Made by a program: the position numbers and the translations under genes. This document shows, one piece after another, positions 54,715 through 60,000 of a stretch of 60,000 nucleotides of DNA. Position 1 is the stretch's first letter; each line of letters begins with the position of its first letter. This DNA comes from Apostichopus japonicus. Its lineage: Eukaryota > Echinodermata > Holothuroidea > Aspidochirotida > Stichopodidae. Location: assembly GCF_037975245.1 (NCBI RefSeq), contig NC_092563.1:6637501-6697500 (forward strand). The letters are read 5' to 3'. The notes under the pieces were generated by a model, which was given only the letters and a program-made list of their open reading frames with translations, was not told the DNA's origin and did no database searches.

Positions 54715-57025
54715 GGCCTATAGATCGATATGCGTGGACTTAATCGTTGATATGCTGTCATAACAATGCTGTAATGCTGAGTTCCTTGTTTTCGTGGAAT
54801 TGTTATACTATACGTATCATACGGTGAATATAGGGGATATTTTTATGTAGTTGAGAGTGTAACTATTGTCAATGAAACTACGTAAGCAGATCGTTAACAA
54901 TTCAAACGGGAATATCCCCAACCAGACCAATTCTTGTAATGTAGGAAAATCACTTTGAATAACAATGAACCCACAGAAATCACCATACATTGGAAACAAT
55001 AAGACATTTGGTTTGCGTTACACGAGTTCTATCCCGGTAAAGACTGTCTTCAAAACTGATACAGTTTTGGAGGAAATACCCAAACTTCCAAACCGGTATA
55101 GTCCTTATTTGCCCTCTCTTGTCCCCCTTACCTAACCCTTAAAATACGATGCCTGAGTAAGAACACCGAAATTTCTGTTCGAGGCCATCAATTGTTTTTT
55201 TTATTTTTTTTTAAATTATATTTACTATCTATAGTTATTTCTTCTGCCAAAAAACTGCCCTCACGACGTGTGCATGTGCGTGTATGGGTGTGTATGCGTG
55301 TGTGTATATGTGTGTGTAGGCCTGTATGTGCGAGATTCGTTGATTAACATTTCCGATGTTGAAAGGGGCATTTCTCAAAACCTAAACATGGTATGTATAA
55401 GTAACATAATGGAAACATATAACACGTAGTGATTTGTAACGGTTTGTAACATATCTCAAAATTAATTTGATGGTCATACAGTCAAAATTGATTTGGATGG
55501 CAATACAGTCATCTTTCAACCGACTTTTTAACTAATTACCGTTCTTCAATTTTTTTTCCCCAGTAAAATCTATATAGGCGTTCATTAAGTTCCACGGGGA
55601 TAAAGAAATAACATATGCAAGTCTGTGCACGCATACAGTAATAACTAAATAAGCTTATAGCCGCTGTCACTGACAACAAAATGGGATTAAATTATTGCCA
55701 TGGTTTTATAGGTAGTCAATGAACTGAGGAGATATTTAATTCGATGTTAATTCCAGATAAAAATCTCTTCTGTAAATACGACATCCCAAAATTCAAGTTC
55801 TGTCTTTGACTTTGAAAACCATATGTAATACGGTTATTATACGGCATGTGCACCCTGCTAAGACTTGCATATTGACTGATGTTTACTTTATAAGCATAGA
55901 GTTGTTTCCATATTTCTGTGGGTATATAGTTTCCCTTCAATATTTACACAAAACATTTATTGCCTTGCAAATACAAGCGAGTTTGTTCAAAATCGCATTT
56001 TGTACACTTTGTTTAACTAACCGTGCAATTATGCAGCCTATATTTTAACGTTACGGATACTCGACAGACTAGTTTCCGGCGCAGGGCTTAGGCACAAAGA
56101 AATGGTTGCCGTAAGGGGATATCTCTTTGACGCCAAGTTTTCAGAATGGAACACACACAATCTCTCTCTCTCTCTGTAAAGTTGCGAGATAAAAGATTTG
56201 TTATTGGTATGAGGTGGGACCGGTTTTTCGTTTTCAATTGTGGTTTTAGATCTATAAATATATATTTTAAACTCGTTTTAACTTTTTTTAAAGGCGGTAT
56301 ACCGCCAGATAGTCGAAAGTCAGTTGGTATTTGTCGAATCAATCAATTTATAAGCCAATGACTGAATAATATATTATTCATACGACACGGTTTGAAGGTT
56401 GATTGATTTGAAAGGACAAAATGACCGGCCAGCAATTAACCGACATTTTATCATTGCGTCATTAATTATAGGATGACGTTAAGACAGAACCTTAATTTTG
56501 ATATGTTGAAACCCATTAAAAAGTAACTTAGATCAGTACAGGTTATACTTTTTCTACACCCACGTTCAGTTGCCTAGTAACGCTTATTCAATCATCGAAG
56601 GCTCATCGGTTCACGTGACTGGATTGTCAGATCTATAGCATCCAGAATGTTAAGTCATTTTGACATAGCACAATGCCGTGTAGGAATTCACGTGATTTAT
56701 TTTACCATTTTTAATACACAAGATGGTCCTCTTTTCATATGTAACCTTGTCATTAGGCACAAATGGAAATATGAGAGTAGGTATAGACACGTGGTGACAA
56801 ATTCTACCCCCCCCCCTCCCCATCGACTAATTTAGGTAAGGGTATCTGGATGGGCTAGAGGCGAATAACGAGTTTTATGAAGAATGGATTCTTTCCCGTG
56901 GTCCTTCCCCGGAAAGAATGTTATATTCTGGGGTATACACCGAGCCTATAAACTAGGTCTATATTTTAAATAGCTCTAATCGCAAGGTTATCCTATGTAT
57001 TCTCGTGAATTTTTGTGTGAGATTG
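54715..57025. other. Intergenic, no gene recognised
   Basis: AT-rich with a (GT)n-like stretch near 55268-55318 and a (CT)n run near 56161. No coding signal seen. Confidence 0.5.
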
Positions 57026-57027
57026 AA

Positions 57028-57150
57028 AAGGCATGGCACCCCTGATCACCACCCACCACCCCTGATCACCACCCCATTCCCCAGACCCACCACTCCCATT
57101 CCCAGACCCACCACTCCCATTCCCCCACCCACCACTCCCATACCCACACC
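57028..57150. repeat. C-rich minisatellite (CACCACTCCCATTCCC)
   Basis: Copies of a unit near 20 bp containing CCCACCACTCCCATTCC, preceded by CCCCTGATCACCACCC repeats. The reverse strand reads as a Gly/Ser-rich shadow frame. Confidence 0.85.
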
Positions 57151-60000
57151 CCTTCTGTACAAGCGAGACCGAAAGAAACAATGACAAATTAAATATATAT
57201 TTTAATTGTTCTATTAAAATCTATACTACATAAAGTTATTTTATCTTATAACACTTACAATATTATCAGTATCGTTGAAAACACCGATAAGTCATATACA
57301 AAACAATAGAAATATTACAAAACAAAGCAACAAAAAACAAGAGAAAAAAAAGAAGCAATTTGATACTTAGGGAAGAGCTTAGGCCTTCATAGAGATTAGC
57401 GTAATTTGACGTATATCCTATACAATACCAGTAATCAAAACGATTGTTGGGATTTCATAAACGAAAAGCTGGAATAAGTTAGTAAATTATAGTAATAATA
57501 AACGCTTCCGTCCGGTTTTAGGCCACCGAAATCCTAAGATGTACACAGATCCTAAGTCATACTATGACGTAGCCAGAAATATGGGAGGCGTGGGGGGGGG
57601 GGTGTGAGGAGGTACGGAGAGAGGGCTAGAATGCACATCGTCATAAACCTCTCTCCGGCTACAACACTGTCATTGTTCGCATACTAATCGAATTTGTGCA
57701 TGGTATACAAACGTTGTACAAACCAATGATACAGACAGAATTAAGCGAATCATGTTGGACGATGTATCAGGCCTATACATATAGGGACTATACTAAACCA
57801 CATATACATGATTGCATTGTAGGGCATAATTTAAAAAAAATATATTACGAGCGAAGAAAAGAATAAACTGGAATTGAAAACATGGGTTTATTTGGCAGTG
57901 AATTCCAGAAGAACGTCGGCCCTATGAAGACGTATGGGATTAATCGATTAAACAAATCCAGTATTCTATGGGATCTGTCTTCGAAATATTAAATGACGAC
58001 GGGTCGATATGTAACTGTAAAAATATAAATTAATTGTTAATCTCAACAGGCTCCATTTCCTGTTTACAGATATAGACAGGATCGATTACCGTATAAGTAA
58101 GTTGATATAGAGAAGGTATACATTTATAATCAAATTCGTGATGAATCTCTTGTCATTTGCACGATAAAGTACTTGAAAGTAGAACCGATATTAAATAAGA
58201 CTGATGACATCAGTCCCTGGAAGACTGAGTCTGGCAACCAGCTAGGGTATATATATATCAAGTGATAAAGAGGATTTGCCTCGTGTAACTTTACGCAGGA
58301 AAATTTATGTACTAGCCATACGTGAGTTAGTGTGTACCCAAAACTAAATCTTGAGTACTGGTGAAAGAAAACACCGTATCATTGCACGGCTTCAAGAAAA
58401 TGCCCTAAACGTCATCCACAAAGGATCCTCAGATCAAAAGAAGAAGGACATCACTAACTTCATCCTCCAAGGAACTTTACGCCAATTTAAAATCTGTGAG
58501 GGACTTTGAACTCCCTCAGAATAGGGCTATGATATGCCATCTACCGGAGGGCTTTTTATTCCTTCTGAAGTAGCGGTGGGAATATTCAGGCTTTGTCTTA
58601 GGTGTTTTTAATTTAAAATAGGCCATGATGATCAAATATCCACACATTTAAGCGGTTCCCTTAGTCACGAATCGAATTATACACCATTCTATATCACAAA
58701 CGACCACGATACAGGTAGTCAGACAGTATAGTCTACTTGGACGCTGTAAACCACTAGCTGCGCGTAGACCTGTTCATGGTACGTATAGTTACACGAGAAC
58801 TGTATTCCTTATATTCATTGTGCTATATCAATTACAGATTGTACACGGAGAACAAAGCGACATGAAAATTGCACTAGACAATAGGTTGAATCTTCTTCCC
58901 CCGCCCCCACCCCCACTCCCACCCCCTGCTGACCTTTGGCTGGAATCAATCATATTATAACAACAAAATACTGGTAAAAATGATCCTTTTTTTTTATAAA
59001 TTAAGATATAAATTAATATTCACTAATAACAGTATAAGAATTCAGTATATAACGTGTAAACATGATCCACCTATAACATCACGTATATGACAATGACATG
59101 ATATAATTAATGTGTCCTTCAGGTATAGGCAGTGCATATCTCTGTCATTTCTGAAACACTTGGGCGAGAAAGGCACACGTTCATAAAGTGGCGGGAAAAT
59201 GATGAAGGGAGGGCAGACGGGGTGGTGGAGGGGGTGCGGTGGGAGCTAGAGGGTATTAGCCAATATATTCGGGTGCAAAGAACCCAGAACGGTTGTTCAC
59301 TTAACCAGGATGAGTTATTTAAATTATAAATATTCATTTAGATTGAAAGAACCTTTAATGAACATTTCGTTTTCTGAAGCTGTCGTCTGGACTCTGTTAC
59401 CAAAATTATTACGTCATAAAAGGCATCAGGCAATAATGGTTAGCTCCTATAACATGAAAGCTATGCATGATAGCAATTTTACCAAACCAAATATTGATAT
59501 CGCATAATTTAAAAAAAAAATGAAATATTAAGTAACGGTAACCAATTAACCACACTGATTTTAATGTCTACATTCCGGCTGTATAATCTACCTGACCAGG
59601 AAGTGGAATTTTTTAAAAACAATATCGGTGTCACATTTTCTTCAAATTTTATAATACCAAATTATCATCATTTTAATTTCAAATATAAATAATAAAACAA
59701 GTCTCTCTTGTCAGAATCGTTTGCATCAGCGAACGATTTATATATATATGCACATAGTCTTCTATCAGTCGTTTGCACTGATGGTAACATAATTGCGGGA
59801 ATGAACAGTTATTTTACGGTAACATTCCCGACAGACGTACGACCATGCTATAGCTATATGGATGGCCAACGTGTCAGCTAGCAAACGAGAAGTGTATGTA
59901 CGTGGTGATATGATTACCACAAGGAGCTTGACAGACCGCTTTTTATAGTCATGCTTCCTCCAATAACATATATCCTACGATCCTCTGTCAATGTTTACGT
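57151..60000. other. Intergenic to window end
   Basis: A short frame at 58351-58509 (53 codons ending TGA, with RLQENALNVIHKG) looks more protein-like than its surroundings but matches nothing I recognise. The rest is AT-rich with short C-rich runs (58899-58926). No gene is called. Confidence 0.5.

Overview
The window is animal nuclear DNA. It is AT-rich, its coding exons are short and split by GT/AG introns, and its introns and intergenic DNA hold decayed LINE pieces, tRNA-derived SINEs, hAT-like elements, minisatellites and microsatellites. Nothing prokaryotic (operons, ribosome binding sites, CRISPR) is present. The proteins and the repeat style suggest a marine invertebrate, possibly an echinoderm such as a sea cucumber; the species is inference only.

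Two conserved genes account for all the convincing coding sequence. They lie head to head across a gap of about 307 bp. On the minus strand, 9 exons between 13863 and 6189 join in frame into a 314-residue RMDN1 (regulator of microtubule dynamics 1, FAM82B family), a TPR-like protein with a basic, mitochondrial-presequence-like N-terminus. On the plus strand, 19 exons between 14171 and 47586 join in frame into a 1055-residue MARCHF6/TEB4/Doa10. This is the polytopic ER-membrane RING-CH ubiquitin ligase of ER-associated degradation. I followed every intron phase by hand: the exon lengths sum to 945 and 3168 nt, both multiples of three, with no internal stop.

Layout. 1-6188: intergenic, with a possible terminal exon of another minus-strand gene at the left edge, a hAT-like element with an inverted-repeat element beside it, and a 490-bp-offset tandem duplication that includes the RMDN1 3' UTR. 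6189-13863: RMDN1, whose introns 1-3 are full of a decayed repeat rich in AGGTCA half-sites. 13864-14170: shared promoter. 14171-47586: MARCHF6, whose introns hold most of the repeats. These include a LINE split by a hAT-type element with a perfect 8-bp target duplication, two SINEs, a second AGGTCA-rich array, a 33-bp minisatellite of about 1.66 kb, a 70-bp array of about 15 copies and a 338-bp foldback. 47587-60000: MARCHF6 3' UTR, then gene-poor intergenic DNA with microsatellites and short repeats.

I see no clear new multi-gene system. The points most worth a second look are the head-to-head gene pair, the large acidic insert in MARCHF6, the nested transposon, the AGGTCA-rich arrays in both genes, and the long ORFs created purely by a 33-bp repeat.
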